Notes under the pieces: model-generated
Seen by the model: only the letters and a program-made list of their open reading frames with translations
Told to the model about the DNA's origin: nothing
Databases searched by the model: none
Translations under genes and position numbers: made by a program
Source: Cognatishimia sp. F0-27
GTDB taxonomy: Bacteria > Pseudomonadota > Alphaproteobacteria > Rhodobacterales > Rhodobacteraceae
Reading direction: 5' to 3'
Length of the DNA: 64,000 nt
Assembly (NCBI RefSeq): GCF_020667845.1
Contig: NZ_JAFMPQ010000002.1
Coordinates: 62,001 to 126,000, forward strand
Shown here: positions 7,530 to 18,022 of the stretch, piece after piece
Numbering within the stretch: position 1 is the first letter of the stretch
Layout of the letters: each line of letters begins with the position of its first letter

Positions 7530-8756
7530 TCAGGAGCGATAATCGGCGTTGATCGAGATATAGCCGTGCGTCAGATCACAGGTCCAGACGGTGGCGCTGC
7601 CGCTGCCCAGCCCGAGATCCACGGTGATGTCGATCTCCTCCGCCTTCATCTGTGCGGCGCCCTGTTCCTCGCGATATTGCGGCGAGACCCAGCCCTGCTC
7701 GGCCACCAGCACGTCACCGAAGCGGATCGACAGCCGGTCGCGATCGGCCTGCGCGCCGGATTTGCCGATGGCCATGACGATGCGGCCCCAATTCGGGTCC
7801 TCTCCGGCGATCGCGGTCTTGACCAGCGGCGAGTTGGCGATGGAGAGCGCATGGGTACGCGCGTCGTCGTCGCTGGCGGCACCGGTCACGTTGATGGTGA
7901 CGAATTTGGTTGCGCCCTCGCCATCGCGCACGACCTGATGCGCCAGGTCGCGCATGACGCCGTGCAACGCCTCTTCGAAAGCCATATCGCCGGTCACATC
8001 CACGCCGGAAGCGCCGGTGGCGGCACAGAGCAGCGTGTCGGAGGTGGAGGTGTCGCTGTCGACGGTGATGCAGTTGAAGGTGCGCGCATTGAGGCGCGAG
8101 ACCATGGCTTGCAGATCGTCGCCGGCAATCCGTGCGTCGGTGAAGATATAGACCAGCATCGTGGCCATATCCGGCGCGATCATGCCCGAGCCCTTGGCGA
8201 TCCCGGCAATCTGGACGGTGCCTTCGTCACGGGTGAGCGTGGCGTGCGCGCCTTTCGAGAAGGTGTCCGTGGTGCGAATCGCATCCGCGGCCTGCGCCAG
8301 CCCGTCGGGCGAAAGCGTGGCGGTCAGCGCGTCGATGTGGCGCGTGATGCTTTCGGGCGGCAGCGGCTGGCCGATGACCCCCGTAGACGCGGTGAAGACG
8401 CGGGTTTCGGGCAACCCGGTGGCGCGGGCCACGGCGGCGCAGACCGCTTCGACCGTGCCGGTGCCATGCGCGCCGGTAAAGGCGTTGGCATTGCCCGCGT
8501 TCACGAGGATCGCCGCGCCCGCATCGGAGTGATGACCGATCTTGGCCTGACAATCGAGCACCGGCGCGGAGCGCGTGGCCGACCGGGTGAACACCCCGGC
8601 AAGGACGCTGCCGGGATCGAGCACGGCGAGCATCACATCGGGCCGGCCGCGATACCTGATCCCGGTCTCGGCACAGGCAAAGCGGACGCCTGCCACCGTC
8701 GGCAGGTCGGGGAAGCGCGCAGGCGCAAGCGGAGAGCGGGTCGGCGCGGTTCCCAT
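7530..8756 (-). CDS. argJ: Bifunctional ornithine acetyltransferase / N-acetylglutamate synthase ArgJ
   Basis: Predicted 408-residue ArgJ, which moves the acetyl group from acetylornithine to glutamate and may also use acetyl-CoA, closing the arginine acetyl cycle. The precursor self-cleaves into two chains; the cleavage and nucleophile motif KGSGMIAPDMATML is intact, with Thr199 as nucleophile. Other family stretches are ILVNAGNANAFTG, FTASTGVIG and GEDPNWGRI. It begins three bases after the stop of the upstream PPIase gene, so the two are very probably one operon. Confidence 0.95.
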   Translation of the reverse strand: MGTAPTRSPLAPARFPDLPTVAGVRFACAETGIRYRGRPDVMLAVLDPGSVLAGVFTRSATRSAPVLDCQAKIGHHSDAGAAILVNAGNANAFTGAHGTGTVEAVCAAVARATGLPETRVFTASTGVIGQPLPPESITRHIDALTATLSPDGLAQAADAIRTTDTFSKGAHATLTRDEGTVQIAGIAKGSGMIAPDMATMLVYIFTDARIAGDDLQAMVSRLNARTFNCITVDSDTSTSDTLLCAATGASGVDVTGDMAFEEALHGVMRDLAHQVVRDGEGATKFVTINVTGAASDDDARTHALSIANSPLVKTAIAGEDPNWGRIVMAIGKSGAQADRDRLSIRFGDVLVAEQGWVSPQYREEQGAAQMKAEEIDITVDLGLGSGSATVWTCDLTHGYISINADYRS

Positions 8757-8759
8757 GGC

Positions 8760-9617
8760 TCAGTCGTCCAGAAGGTCGACGTTGGAGATCGCCGACATGT
8801 CGATATCGTCAGGATTGATCCGCGTGACAGCAGCATTTTCCGCAGCGGCTGCGATATAGCCTTCGACCACCTGCTGTTCGAGCTCGCCGCGCAGCGTGTC
8901 ACGGACCTCTTCGAACTCCGGAGCGGATTGCTGGCGGGTTTCGTTGAGCCGGATCACGTGCCAGCCGAATTGTGTCTGGACTGGATCGGACACTTCGCCG
9001 ACCGCCATCGCGGCCACGGCTTCCTGAAAGCTGGGCACCATCATGCCTTCGGCGAACCAGCCAAGCGCGCCACCATTGGGGCCGGACGGGCCGGTGGAGT
9101 GTTCGCGCGCGAGCTCTGCAAAATCGACCCCGGTATTGGCCTCATCGGACAGGCGCTGGGCCTCTTCCTCGGTTTCCACGAGGATGTGAGAGGCATTGTA
9201 TTCAAGCGGCGCATCCTCGCCCGCCGTGGCATAGCGTTCCGCGTAAAGCGCTTCGACAGCGGCCTCGGTGACGTCGCGCATGATGATCTGGCGGATCACC
9301 TCGGAGGCCATGAGCGAGCGGCGTTCATTTGCCATCGCGGTTTCAACGCGGCGTGTCTCGGTTGCGAGCGGATCGTTGTTGAGGGCCTGTTGCTGGATCA
9401 GCTGATCGAGGATGCCGGTGAACAGCACGTCATCGGGCAATTGCTGATACTGTTCGGGCAAAGAGGCGCGGATCATGATCATGTGGCCAAGCGTGATATC
9501 GGTGCCGTTGACCGTGGCGACCACGGTATCGGCCGTGAGCGTCTCCTGCGCCAGAAGCGGCGTGGCGGTCGCGAGAGTGGCAGCGGTGATCAGGCCTGTG
9601 GCCAGTCGTTGAAACAT
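8760..9617 (-). CDS. Periplasmic peptidyl-prolyl isomerase, parvulin (PrsA/SurA-like)
   Basis: Predicted 285-residue exported foldase. A signal peptide (MFQRLATGLITAATLATATPLLAQ) is followed by an N-terminal helical chaperone region, then a parvulin domain from about residue 140: ASHILVETEEEAQ, GVDFAELAREHSTGPS, GGALGWFAEGMMVPSF, and QFGWHVIRL near residue 220. The acidic tail ends LLDD. AAGGAC upstream supports ATG 9617. It is divergent from secA and immediately upstream of argJ. Location beside secA fits a role in folding exported proteins. Confidence 0.9.
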   Translation of the reverse strand: MFQRLATGLITAATLATATPLLAQETLTADTVVATVNGTDITLGHMIMIRASLPEQYQQLPDDVLFTGILDQLIQQQALNNDPLATETRRVETAMANERRSLMASEVIRQIIMRDVTEAAVEALYAERYATAGEDAPLEYNASHILVETEEEAQRLSDEANTGVDFAELAREHSTGPSGPNGGALGWFAEGMMVPSFQEAVAAMAVGEVSDPVQTQFGWHVIRLNETRQQSAPEFEEVRDTLRGELEQQVVEGYIAAAAENAAVTRINPDDIDMSAISNVDLLDD

Positions 9618-9690
9618 GAATTTGTCCTTTTTGTCTGCATCCGGAGGGCCGGACGCGCGAATTTGAAAGCCCGCCGGCAGGGCGGTGGCG

Positions 9691-9719
9691 TTGACACTGT
9701 TGGGCCCGACCCTTACCTA
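9691..9719 (+). promoter_or_regulatory. Candidate secA promoter
   Basis: TTGACA at 9691 and TACCTA at 9714 are separated by exactly 17 bases, giving a good sigma-70 type -35 and a fair -10. Transcription from here would leave a leader of about 195 bases before secA. Confidence 0.5.
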
Positions 9720-9919
9720 CCCGCAAAGGCTCTGCAAGGCCGATCGTTCCTTCCGACATATGGGCAGCGTGCGACACGGGCAAGCAGGAGCCCCGATTTT
9801 TGAACGCCGACATTTGCGCCGGGCGCTTGCCCTGCCGCATGATGGAGGCGAGCCGTCATCAGGCCCCGGGGATCGACCACCACCCCCCGCGCGGCGAGAG
9901 GAAAGAGATAAGGCAGGCC

Positions 9920-12718
9920 ATGCTTGGAAAAATTGCACGCAAGGTGTTTGGCACGCCCAATGACCGCAAGGTCAAGGCTACGCGCAAGACCATTGAGGCG
10001 ATCAACGCGCTGGAGCCGGAATTCGAGAAACTCGACGATGCCGGGTTGATTGCCAAGACCGAGGAATTCCGCAAGCGCGTGAAGGATGGCGAGAGCCTCG
10101 ACGCGCTCCTGCCCGAAGCCTTTGCCAATTGCCGCGAGGCGGCGCGGCGGGCTTTGGGGCTGCGCGCCTTTGATGTGCAGCTCATGGGCGGGATTTTCCT
10201 GCATCAGGGCAACATCTCCGAGATGAAGACCGGCGAGGGCAAGACGCTTGTCGCCACCTTCCCCGCCTATCTCAATGCGCTGACCGGGCGCGGCGTGCAT
10301 ATCGTGACGGTGAATGACTACCTCGCCAAGCGCGACAGCGAGTGGATGGGCAAGGTCTACAACGCGCTGGGCATGACCTGCGGCGTGGTCTACCCGCGCC
10401 AGCCCGAAGACGAGAAGAAGGCGGCTTACGAGGGTGACATCACCTATGCCACCAACAACGAGCTCGGCTTTGATTACCTGCGCGACAACATGAAGTCTGA
10501 CCTGAGCCAGATCAATCAGCGCGACCATTACTTTGCCATCGTGGATGAGGTGGACAGCATCCTCGTGGACGAGGCGCGCACGCCTTTGATCATCTCGGGC
10601 CCGGCGCAGGACCGCAGCGAGCTCTATGTCGGGATCGACAAGGTGATCCCGGAGCTGACCGAAGAGCATTACAGCATCGACGAGAAGACCCGCAACGTGA
10701 CCTTCACCGACGAGGGCAACGAGTTTCTCGAAGAGGTGTTGCACAAGGCCGGGCTGCTGCCGGAAGAGCAGACGCTCTACGACCCGGAGAGCACCACCGT
10801 GGTGCACCACGTCAACCAGGCGCTGCGCGCGCACAAGCTCTTCCAGAAGGACAAGGACTACATCGTGCGCGACGGTGAGGTCGTGCTGATCGACGAGTTC
10901 ACCGGCCGGATGATGGCAGGGCGGCGCTTGTCCGAGGGGTTGCACCAGGCGATCGAGGCGAAGGAAGGCTGCAAGATCCAGCCGGAGAACGTCACGTTGG
11001 CGAGCGTCACCTTCCAGAACTATTTCCGACTGTATGAAAAGCTTGGCGGCATGACCGGGACGGCGGCGACCGAGGCGGAGGAATTTGCGGAGATTTACGG
11101 GCTTGGCGTGGTGGAAGTCCCCACCAACCGCCCGATTTCGCGGATCGACGAAGACGACCGCGTCTATCGCACCGCGAAGGAAAAATACGAAGCCATCGTT
11201 GCAGAGATCAAGGAAGCCCATGAAAAGGGGCAGCCGGTGCTTGTGGGCACGACCTCGATCGAGAAATCCGAGATGCTGAGCCAGATGCTCACCCAGGCCG
11301 GGCTGACGCACAACGTCCTGAACGCGCGCCAGCACGAGCAGGAAGCGCAGATTGTCGCCGATGCGGGCAAGCTTGGCGCGATCACAATCGCGACGAACAT
11401 GGCCGGGCGCGGCACCGACATCAAACTTGGCGGCAACCTCGAATTCCAGATCATGGAAGCCATCGCGGCCGATCCGGAGGCCCATCCCGACGAGATTCGC
11501 GCGCGGATGGAGAAGGAGCACGCCGCCGCCGAGGCGAAGGTCAAGGATGCCGGAGGCTTGTTCGTTCTGGCCACGGAGCGGCATGAAAGCCGCCGGATCG
11601 ACAACCAGTTGCGCGGCCGGTCCGGCCGTCAGGGCGATCCGGGACGGTCGTCTTTCTTCCTGTCACTGGATGATGACCTGATGCGGATCTTTGGCTCCGA
11701 GCGGCTCGACAACGTGCTTGGCAAGCTGGGCATGAAGGAAGGCGAGGCCATTGTTCACCCGTGGGTCAACAAGTCTCTCGAACGCGCGCAAGCCAAGGTC
11801 GAAGGCCGCAATTTCGACATCCGCAAGCAACTGCTGAAGTTCGATGACGTGATGAACGACCAGCGCAAGGTGATCTTTGCGCAGCGGCGCGAGATCATGG
11901 AGGCCGAGGATCTGTCCGAGATCGTGCAGGACATGCGCTATCAGGTGGTCGAGGATCTGGTGGACACCTACGCGCCGCCAAAGGCCTATGCCGAGCAATG
12001 GGACATGCACGGGCTCTACGCCGCCTGTCTCGAAAAGCTGGGCTTTGACGAGCCGATCATCGGCTGGGCCGATGAGGACGGTGTCGATCAGGAGGTAATC
12101 CGCGAGCGGCTCGAAGCGGCGTCTGACAAGCTGATGGCCGAGAAGGCCGAGGCGTTCGGCCCGGAGACCATGCGGCAGGTGGAAAAGCAGATCCTGCTTC
12201 AGACCATTGACGGCAAGTGGCGCGAGCATCTGCTCACGCTCGAACATCTGCGGTCGGTCGTCGGGTTCCGGGGTTACGCGCAGCGTGATCCGCTCAATGA
12301 ATACAAGTCCGAGGCCTTCCAGCTTTTCGAAGGGTTGCTTGACGGGCTGCGCGAAGAGGTGACGCAGAAACTGAGTCAGGTGCGTCCGATTTCCGAAGAG
12401 GAACAGCGCGCGATGATGCAGCAGATGCTCGCGCAGCAGCAGGCCGCCGCCGCTGCCGCAGGCGCGGCACGTCCCGCGCAACAACCGGCAGCCCCGGCGC
12501 CACAGGCACAGACCCCCGCACCCGCCTCACCACAGGCCGACATGGCCGCCGCACCCGGCGCGTCCGATGGGGATGTGCTTGAGGCCGAGGCATTTGAACC
12601 CTTGGTCGCGGGGTTCGACGAGACCGACCAGAGCACATGGGGCAATCCCGGGCGCAACGATCCGTGCCCCTGCGGGTCGGGCAAGAAGTTCAAACATTGC
12701 CACGGGCGCCTGTCCTGA
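9920..12718 (+). CDS. secA: Preprotein translocase ATPase SecA
   Basis: Predicted 932-residue SecA, the motor that pushes unfolded preproteins through SecYEG. Visible parts are [16 protein letters not shown] at the N-terminus, the Walker A region [11 protein letters not shown] near residue 105, [47 protein letters not shown], and a C-terminal zinc-binding SEC-C motif [14 protein letters not shown] after an Ala/Pro/Gln-rich linker (about residues 845-885). The zinc tail normally contacts SecB. ATG 9920 is chosen over an in-frame start 120 bases upstream because it matches SecA N-termini and has AAGG nearby. Confidence 0.98.
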   Translation: MLGKIARKVFGTPNDRKVKATRKTIEAINALEPEFEKLDDAGLIAKTEEFRKRVKDGESLDALLPEAFANCREAARRALGLRAFDVQLMGGIFLHQGNISEMKTGEGKTLVATFPAYLNALTGRGVHIVTVNDYLAKRDSEWMGKVYNALGMTCGVVYPRQPEDEKKAAYEGDITYATNNELGFDYLRDNMKSDLSQINQRDHYFAIVDEVDSILVDEARTPLIISGPAQDRSELYVGIDKVIPELTEEHYSIDEKTRNVTFTDEGNEFLEEVLHKAGLLPEEQTLYDPESTTVVHHVNQALRAHKLFQKDKDYIVRDGEVVLIDEFTGRMMAGRRLSEGLHQAIEAKEGCKIQPENVTLASVTFQNYFRLYEKLGGMTGTAATEAEEFAEIYGLGVVEVPTNRPISRIDEDDRVYRTAKEKYEAIVAEIKEAHEKGQPVLVGTTSIEKSEMLSQMLTQAGLTHNVLNARQHEQEAQIVADAGKLGAITIATNMAGRGTDIKLGGNLEFQIMEAIAADPEAHPDEIRARMEKEHAAAEAKVKDAGGLFVLATERHESRRIDNQLRGRSGRQGDPGRSSFFLSLDDDLMRIFGSERLDNVLGKLGMKEGEAIVHPWVNKSLERAQAKVEGRNFDIRKQLLKFDDVMNDQRKVIFAQRREIMEAEDLSEIVQDMRYQVVEDLVDTYAPPKAYAEQWDMHGLYAACLEKLGFDEPIIGWADEDGVDQEVIRERLEAASDKLMAEKAEAFGPETMRQVEKQILLQTIDGKWREHLLTLEHLRSVVGFRGYAQRDPLNEYKSEAFQLFEGLLDGLREEVTQKLSQVRPISEEEQRAMMQQMLAQQQAAAAAAGAARPAQQPAAPAPQAQTPAPASPQADMAAAPGASDGDVLEAEAFEPLVAGFDETDQSTWGNPGRNDPCPCGSGKKFKHCHGRLS

Positions 12719-12770
12719 TCCTGACGGGCGCCTGACGGCGCCGCGCAGGCAGAACCAGGCGTTCCGCCGC

Positions 12771-12805
12771 CCGCAGCCCGCAGCCCGCAGCCCGCTGCCC
12801 GCTGC
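12771..12805. repeat. Five 7-bp tandem repeats after secA
   Basis: Three copies of CCGCAGC are followed by two copies of CCGCTGC, all contiguous. They lie 53 bases past the secA stop. Probably a slippage-prone microsatellite; no function is evident. Confidence 0.85.
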
Positions 12806-12949
12806 CACGCGGGCGGTGAGGCGACTGTATGCAGCCTGTTGCGTGGCTTTGCGCGGGTGCAAGTGCCGCAAAGGTTTCGCGGTCGCGTCGCACCGATGCC
12901 ATGATTGCGGGGCATCACCGTGCCTGAACAAACAGGATCGGAGACAGCC

Positions 12950-14026
12950 ATGCCCCGTCTCACACTGCCCAAATTTGATGTCTCGCGCCTTGCGGCCCTT
13001 CGGGATCTATTGCCGAAACGCGACGGATCGGACACGACCTCCGCAGTGCCGCCGAAAGGCAAGACCGGTGCAGGGTTTCACTCCACGGCGCTTGCGGCGC
13101 TGACGGTTTCGGTCGCGCTGGGCACCGGCTATGTCATGCAGTTTGGCTTCAGCCTGCCGGGCAGTGGCTCGGACCTGCGCGGCCCGATCGAAGTGACCGA
13201 CATCCGGTTGACGTCGTCCTCGGTGATTGTGCCGCGCTTTGCGCCGGACGCGGCGCCCGAAGCGGTTGTCACACCGGCCGCGCTGGTCGATGAGGGAGGC
13301 GCGGAGACGCTTGTGCCTGAACCGGAAGCGCCCGCTCAGGCCAAGGATTGCCGTGTGACCATGCAGGCCGATACCACGGCCGGAGCCCTCGTGAACCTGC
13401 GGATTGCGGCGCCCTGTCACGGCGGCGATCGCGTAACCCTGCATCATCAGGGCGTCCGGATCACCGAAACGATGGATGCGGAGGGCCGGTTGCGGACCAC
13501 GTTCCCTGCATTGGCGGAGACCGCGTTCTTCATGGCGTCCTTCCCGGACGGGACAGGGGCCACCGCGGTCACGGATGTGCCGGCGCTGCCGTTTTACGAC
13601 CGTGCGGTGCTGCAATGGACGGGTGATGCCGGCATTGGCCTGCATGCGCGGGAATTCGGCACGGCCTATTTCGACGCGGGCCATGTCTGGTCGGGTCAGA
13701 CCCGCAACGTGACGGATGCCGCCACCGGCGAGGCGGGGTTCATGATTGCGCTTGGAGACCCATCCGCCCCCGAGGCACTGCGCGCGGAGGTCTATTCCTT
13801 CCCCACGGGCACCGCGCGGCGCAGCGGTGACGTGTTGCTGACGGTCGAGACCGAGGTGACGGAGGCCAATTGCAACCGGTCGATCGAAGCGCAGATCATG
13901 CAGCTTCGGACCGGCGCCGATGTGCGGGCCCGTGACCTGACGCTCGATATTCCCGCTTGTGGCGGCACGGGTGACTTTCTTGTGTTGAAAAACGTGGTCG
14001 AAGACCTGACAATCGCCGCGAACTGA
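12950..14026 (+). CDS. Membrane-anchored periplasmic protein of unknown function
   Basis: Predicted 358-residue protein I cannot name. A short basic cytoplasmic stretch is followed by one hydrophobic segment near residues 45-65 (ALAALTVSVALGTGYVM) and then a periplasmic part. After a Pro/Glu/Ala-rich spacer (PEPEAPAQA) a region starting CRVTMQADTTAGALVNL has paired cysteines (CRV, APCHGG) and two later ones (EANCNRS, IPACGG), suggesting disulfides. ATG 12950 has GGAG seven bases upstream. The next gene, the PstS-like/OmpA protein, starts 25 bases later, so the two are probably co-expressed and may work together at the cell wall. Confidence 0.75.
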   Translation: MPRLTLPKFDVSRLAALRDLLPKRDGSDTTSAVPPKGKTGAGFHSTALAALTVSVALGTGYVMQFGFSLPGSGSDLRGPIEVTDIRLTSSSVIVPRFAPDAAPEAVVTPAALVDEGGAETLVPEPEAPAQAKDCRVTMQADTTAGALVNLRIAAPCHGGDRVTLHHQGVRITETMDAEGRLRTTFPALAETAFFMASFPDGTGATAVTDVPALPFYDRAVLQWTGDAGIGLHAREFGTAYFDAGHVWSGQTRNVTDAATGEAGFMIALGDPSAPEALRAEVYSFPTGTARRSGDVLLTVETEVTEANCNRSIEAQIMQLRTGADVRARDLTLDIPACGGTGDFLVLKNVVEDLTIAAN

Positions 14027-14050
14027 ACGCAGGCGAAACACAGGCCCTTC

Positions 14051-15610
14051 ATGACCAGCTTCCGTGCGGCGATCCTCGCCGCACTTTTTCTTTTGCTCCA
14101 GACAGTGAGCGTCCTGGCGGACGATGTAACCCTGCGCGCGCGCGACGGCTCGATCGCATTGTCGGGCACGTTGCTGGGGTTTGATGGTGAGTTCTACCGG
14201 CTGCGCACGGATTATGGCGAACTGACGGTCGACGGATCCGGGGTCCTGTGCGAGGGGCCGGGATGCCCCAACCTGATCGATTTTGTCGCCGAACTGTCGA
14301 TTTCGGGATCGGCCACGATTGGCCGTGTGCTGATGCCCGCCCTGATCGAATCCTTCGCCTTGCGCAACGGGCTTGTGGCGGAGCGCGAAACGCTCGCGGA
14401 GCGGGAGATCCTGTATACCCTGCGCAATCGCGAGACCGAGAAGGTTGTCGGGCGATTCGCGCTGCGTGTGAGTAACACCGATGAAGGCTTCGCGGATTTG
14501 CTTGCGGATGAGGCGGATCTTGTCATGGCCTTGCGTGAAATCCGACCATCGGAGGTGACGCTTGCCAAGGAGGCGGGGCTTGGCGACCTGCTGAAGCCGA
14601 ACCGGAGCCAGATCATCGCGTTGGATGCGATGGTGCCCATTGTCTCGGCGGCCAACCCGGTCAGCGCGTTGTCCCTTTCTGACCTGTTGCGGATCCTGTC
14701 GGGGCGGCTGACCAATTGGCGCGAGCTGGGTGGGCCGGATGCGCCGGTGGTGATTCATCTGCGCGACGCGCAATCGGGGTTTGCGCAGGCGGTCGAGGAT
14801 CGCTTGCTGCGCCCGCGCGGCGCACGGTTGGCCGAGGACGTGACGCGGCACGGGGACAACACGGCGCTTGCGCGGAGCGTGTCGCGCGATCCGTTCGGTT
14901 TTGGCTTGGCGAGTTTCTCGGAAATCGGGACAGCCAAGCCGCTCGTGCTGACCGGGCCTTGCGGCTTTCGGCTGGCGGCAGAGCGGCGCACGGTCAAGAC
15001 CGAGGATTTCCCGCTGACCGCGCCGATGTTTGTCTATATTCCCGCACGGCGTCTGCCGGCGCTGGCGCGGGAGTTTCTCGGCTTCACCCGCTCCGATGCG
15101 GCGCAGATCGTGATCCGTCGCGCCGGGTTTGTCGATCAGGCCCCGGAGGAGGTGCCCGTTGACCTCCAAGGGGATCGCTTCGCCAATGCCATTCGTGTGG
15201 CAGAGGGCGCCGAAGGGCTGGCGGCTTTGCAGGAGATGACACGGGCGCTGGCGGATATGCGGCGGTTGACGACAACTTTCCGCTTCGAGCCGGGCTCCGC
15301 AACGCTGGACGCGCAGTCGCGTTCCAACGTGCTGCAACTGGCGCGCGCGCTTGAAGCGGGCCTGTATGACGGCAGACGGCTGGTCTTTGTCGGGTTTTCC
15401 GATGGTCAAGGCGCGGCGGCGGGCAATCTCAAGATCGCGCAGCGCCGGGCGGATGCGGTGCGCAAGGCCGTGCTCGAATTCGCGGAGACCGCCGATCTTG
15501 ATCGTCTGGTGATCGAAAGCCGGGCCTTTGGTGAAACAATGCCCATGGCCTGCGACGATACCGCGTGGGGCCGGGATGTGAATCGACGGGTCGAAGTTTG
15601 GGTCGAGTGA
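14051..15610 (+). CDS. PstS-like solute-binding domain fused to OmpA peptidoglycan-binding domain
   Basis: Predicted 519-residue periplasmic protein. It has a signal peptide (residues 1-23, ending SVLA), then a phosphate-binding-protein-like region at about 80-360, including LSLSDLLRILSGRLTNWRELGG and a recognisable RDAQSGF. A C-terminal OmpA-family domain covers about 405-519 with FRFEPGSATLDAQSR, VGFSDGQGAA and the closing NRRVEVWVE. The OmpA domain would tether it non-covalently to peptidoglycan. A ligand (phosphate or other) is not proven by sequence. The architecture recurs in Rhodobacteraceae as far as I recall. It is the second gene of a likely two-gene unit. Confidence 0.85.
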   Translation: MTSFRAAILAALFLLLQTVSVLADDVTLRARDGSIALSGTLLGFDGEFYRLRTDYGELTVDGSGVLCEGPGCPNLIDFVAELSISGSATIGRVLMPALIESFALRNGLVAERETLAEREILYTLRNRETEKVVGRFALRVSNTDEGFADLLADEADLVMALREIRPSEVTLAKEAGLGDLLKPNRSQIIALDAMVPIVSAANPVSALSLSDLLRILSGRLTNWRELGGPDAPVVIHLRDAQSGFAQAVEDRLLRPRGARLAEDVTRHGDNTALARSVSRDPFGFGLASFSEIGTAKPLVLTGPCGFRLAAERRTVKTEDFPLTAPMFVYIPARRLPALAREFLGFTRSDAAQIVIRRAGFVDQAPEEVPVDLQGDRFANAIRVAEGAEGLAALQEMTRALADMRRLTTTFRFEPGSATLDAQSRSNVLQLARALEAGLYDGRRLVFVGFSDGQGAAAGNLKIAQRRADAVRKAVLEFAETADLDRLVIESRAFGETMPMACDDTAWGRDVNRRVEVWVE

Positions 15611-15772
15611 GCAGGTCGCGGCCTGGCGCACATCGCGCCGCCGGTGATCTCGCGGTGGAGCTTGCCCGGAGTGGCGGGCCCGGCTGCGGCGCACGTCTCG
15701 CCTCGTCGGAGGGGCGGGCGCCTAGGGCATGCTGTCGGGGTGGCTGCGGGGCCTTTTCGCGCCTTGCAGCGC

Positions 15773-16552
15773 TCAGAGCAGACCTTCTGCGCGGAAGCTG
15801 AGCTCTCGCGATTTGCCGATCACGAGGTGGTCATGCAGGGTGATACCGAGCGCGTCGGACGCGGTCTTGATCTGATCCGTCATGTCGATATCCGCCGCGG
15901 AGGGAGTTGGGTCTCCCGACGGGTGGTTATGGACGAGGATGATGGCCGAGGCGTTGAGTTCGAGCGCGCGTTTGACGACCTCGCGCGGATAGACCGGGAC
16001 ATGGTCCACGGTGCCGCGGGCCTGTGGCTCGTCTGCGATGAGCACGTTCTTGCGGTCGAGAAACAGGATGCGGAACTGCTCGATATCGTTATGGGCCATC
16101 GCGGTCTGGCAGTAGTCGAGCAGTGCGTCCCAGCTTGAGACAACATGCCGGTGGAGCACCCGGGACCGCGCCAGCCGATGCGCGGCGGCCTCGACGATCT
16201 TGAGCTCGGCGACAACGGCGTCTCCCACGCCGTCGCTTTCGAGCAACCGCGCGGGCGGTGCCGAGAGCACGGCGTTGAAGCTGCCGAAGCGGTCGAGGAG
16301 CGCGCGCGCGAGGGGTTTGACATCGCGCCGGGGGATGGCGCGGAACAGGACCAGTTCGAGCATCTCGTAATCCGGCAGCGCATCGGCGCCGCCAACCATG
16401 AACCGTTCGCGCAGCCGGGCGCGGTGATCCCGGATATAGGAGGGCTGCTGCGGCTGTCTTTGCCCGATGCTGCGCCGTTTTGCCTTGGGGCGGACTTCAT
16501 CCTGGGCCGTGAACGGCGCCTTGAGGTCGGAAAACTGAAACCATCGCTGCAT
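15773..16552 (-). CDS. radC: RadC-family JAB/MPN-domain protein
   Basis: Predicted 259-residue protein of the RadC/UPF0758 family. The family's biochemical role is unsettled; the old link to DNA repair is doubtful. A helix-hairpin-helix-like N-terminal half ([16 protein letters not shown] near residue 110) is followed by the JAMM metal motif: [19 protein letters not shown] near residue 210, with its His, Ser and Asp ligands intact. The first ~45 residues are basic and variable. No strong ribosome site precedes ATG 16552, so the start is less certain than the family call. Confidence 0.88.
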   Translation of the reverse strand: MQRWFQFSDLKAPFTAQDEVRPKAKRRSIGQRQPQQPSYIRDHRARLRERFMVGGADALPDYEMLELVLFRAIPRRDVKPLARALLDRFGSFNAVLSAPPARLLESDGVGDAVVAELKIVEAAAHRLARSRVLHRHVVSSWDALLDYCQTAMAHNDIEQFRILFLDRKNVLIADEPQARGTVDHVPVYPREVVKRALELNASAIILVHNHPSGDPTPSAADIDMTDQIKTASDALGITLHDHLVIGKSRELSFRAEGLL

Positions 16553-16711
16553 GGCCCGACTTTCGGGCGATTCTGGTTAGCGAGTGGTTAACAGGCCCGG
16601 TTGGTGGCGCGGCGGGGCGGGGATTGCGCCCATAGGAGGGGCGGTCGCCGCGAAAGCGGCGCCCTCTGAATGGTGTCAGGCCCAGCGACCAGGCCCCGGC
16701 ACGTCACACAC

Positions 16712-16743
16712 AAAAAAAAGGCCGCGCGGCGATGCGCGCGGCC
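16712..16743 (-). terminator. Rho-independent terminator after dnaJ
   Basis: Perfect 9-bp stem GGCCGCGCG / CGCGCGGCC with a six-base loop, followed on the minus strand by eight T residues. It starts 26 bases past the dnaJ stop. A textbook intrinsic terminator. Confidence 0.92.
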
Positions 16744-16769
16744 CCTTGAAAGAGATCCGGCATCGGCTG

Positions 16770-17921
16770 TCAGCCTTTCATCGAATCCCAGAAGTGTTTG
16801 ACCGAGGAGAAGAAGCTCTTTGACTCGGGGTTGTTGTCTTCGCTCAGTTCTTCAAACTCGCGCAGAAGCTCCTTCTGGCGGCTGGTCAGGTTTACCGGGG
16901 TTTCGACCGCCAACTCGATATACATGTCGCCATGCGCCCCGCCGCGCAGCGCGGGCATGCCCTTGCCGCGCAAGCGCATTTGCCGGCCCGACTGGCTTCC
17001 GCTGGGAATTTTCACCCGGCTGCGCCCGCCGTCGATTGTGGGCACCTCGATGTCGCCGCCAAGCGCCGCGGTGCTCATGGAGACCGGCACGCGGCAATGC
17101 AGCTCGGTCGCCTCGCGCTCGAAGATCTTGTGCGGCGTGACCTCTATGAAGATGTAGAGATCGCCCGGAGGTCCACCGCGCATGCCGGCTTCGCCCTCGC
17201 CTGCAAGGCGGATGCGGGTGCCGGTTTCGACGCCCGCCGGGATGTTCACGGACAGCGCACGTTCTTTTTGCACGCGCCCCGCGCCGCCGCATTTCGTGCA
17301 GGGGTTCTTGATGATCTGGCCCAGCCCGGAGCAGGTCGGACAGGTGCGTTCGACCGTGAAAAACCCCTGGGTCGCGCGGACCTTGCCCATGCCGGAGCAG
17401 GTCGGACAGCTGACAGGCTCTGCACCGCCCTCGGCCCCGGAGCCGCTGCATTCTCCGCATTGCACCGATGTCGGCACGTTGATCTGCTTTTGCAGACCGT
17501 TATAGGCCTCTTCGAGCGTGACACGGAGGTTGTAGCGCAGGTCGGATCCGCGCGCGGCGCGCTGGCGTCCGCCCTGCCGGCCTCCCATGAAATCGCCAAA
17601 GAGATCGTCGAACACGTCCGAGAATGCGGAGGCGAAATCGCCCTGACCGCCGGCACCGCCCATGCCACCTGGACGACCACCGCCGCCCATGCCGCCTTCG
17701 AAGGCCGCGTGGCCGTAGCGGTCATAAGCCGCTTTCTTGTCGGCGTCCTTGAGAACCTCGTAGGCCTCGTTGACTTCCTTGAATTGCGCTTCGGCCTCTG
17801 GGTTGTCGGCGTTGCGGTCGGGATGAAGTTCCTTGGCCTTCTTGCGGTAGGCTTTCTTGATCTCGTCCGCGGAGGCGCCTTTGGACAGGCCGAGCAGGTC
17901 GTAATAGTCACGTTTGGACAT
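16770..17921 (-). CDS. dnaJ: Chaperone DnaJ (Hsp40)
   Basis: Predicted 383-residue type I J-protein that delivers substrates to DnaK and stimulates its ATPase. The J domain has an intact HPD ([13 protein letters not shown] near residue 30). A Gly/Phe-rich linker ([14 protein letters not shown]) follows, then four CxxCxGxG zinc repeats between about residues 145 and 215, and a C-terminal substrate-binding region. Two adjacent ATGs exist; 17921 is preferred because GAGGAGG is spaced properly from it and abuts the first. It lies 101 bases downstream of dnaK, with a hairpin in the gap. Confidence 0.97.
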   Translation of the reverse strand: MSKRDYYDLLGLSKGASADEIKKAYRKKAKELHPDRNADNPEAEAQFKEVNEAYEVLKDADKKAAYDRYGHAAFEGGMGGGGRPGGMGGAGGQGDFASAFSDVFDDLFGDFMGGRQGGRQRAARGSDLRYNLRVTLEEAYNGLQKQINVPTSVQCGECSGSGAEGGAEPVSCPTCSGMGKVRATQGFFTVERTCPTCSGLGQIIKNPCTKCGGAGRVQKERALSVNIPAGVETGTRIRLAGEGEAGMRGGPPGDLYIFIEVTPHKIFEREATELHCRVPVSMSTAALGGDIEVPTIDGGRSRVKIPSGSQSGRQMRLRGKGMPALRGGAHGDMYIELAVETPVNLTSRQKELLREFEELSEDNNPESKSFFSSVKHFWDSMKG

Positions 17922-17970
17922 CATGCCCTCCTCGTGTTGCGTCTGCGCCGCGCGTTGCCTTGAATGACAA

Positions 17971-17997
17971 GGGCCGGCCCGGTGTCCGGACCGGCCC
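17971..17997 (-). terminator. Hairpin between dnaK and dnaJ (attenuator candidate)
   Basis: GGGCCGG pairs with CCGGCCC and an inner CCGG/CCGG extends the stem past one mismatch, with loop TGT. On the minus strand it is followed by TTGTCATT. It could partially terminate dnaK mRNA and so lower dnaJ output. Confidence 0.55.
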
Positions 17998-18022
17998 CCA
18001 GTCGGGTCCGCGCGGCCTTACA

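Noticed and set aside
7281-9803. 840-codon plus-strand frame over argJ and the PPIase
   Set aside because: Antisense to two well-supported genes; composition is His/Gly/Arg-rich and no domain is recognisable.
13007-15694. 895-codon minus-strand frame over the PstS-like/OmpA pair
   Set aside because: Antisense of two plus-strand genes with signal peptide and domain motifs; the reverse reading has no recognisable family.
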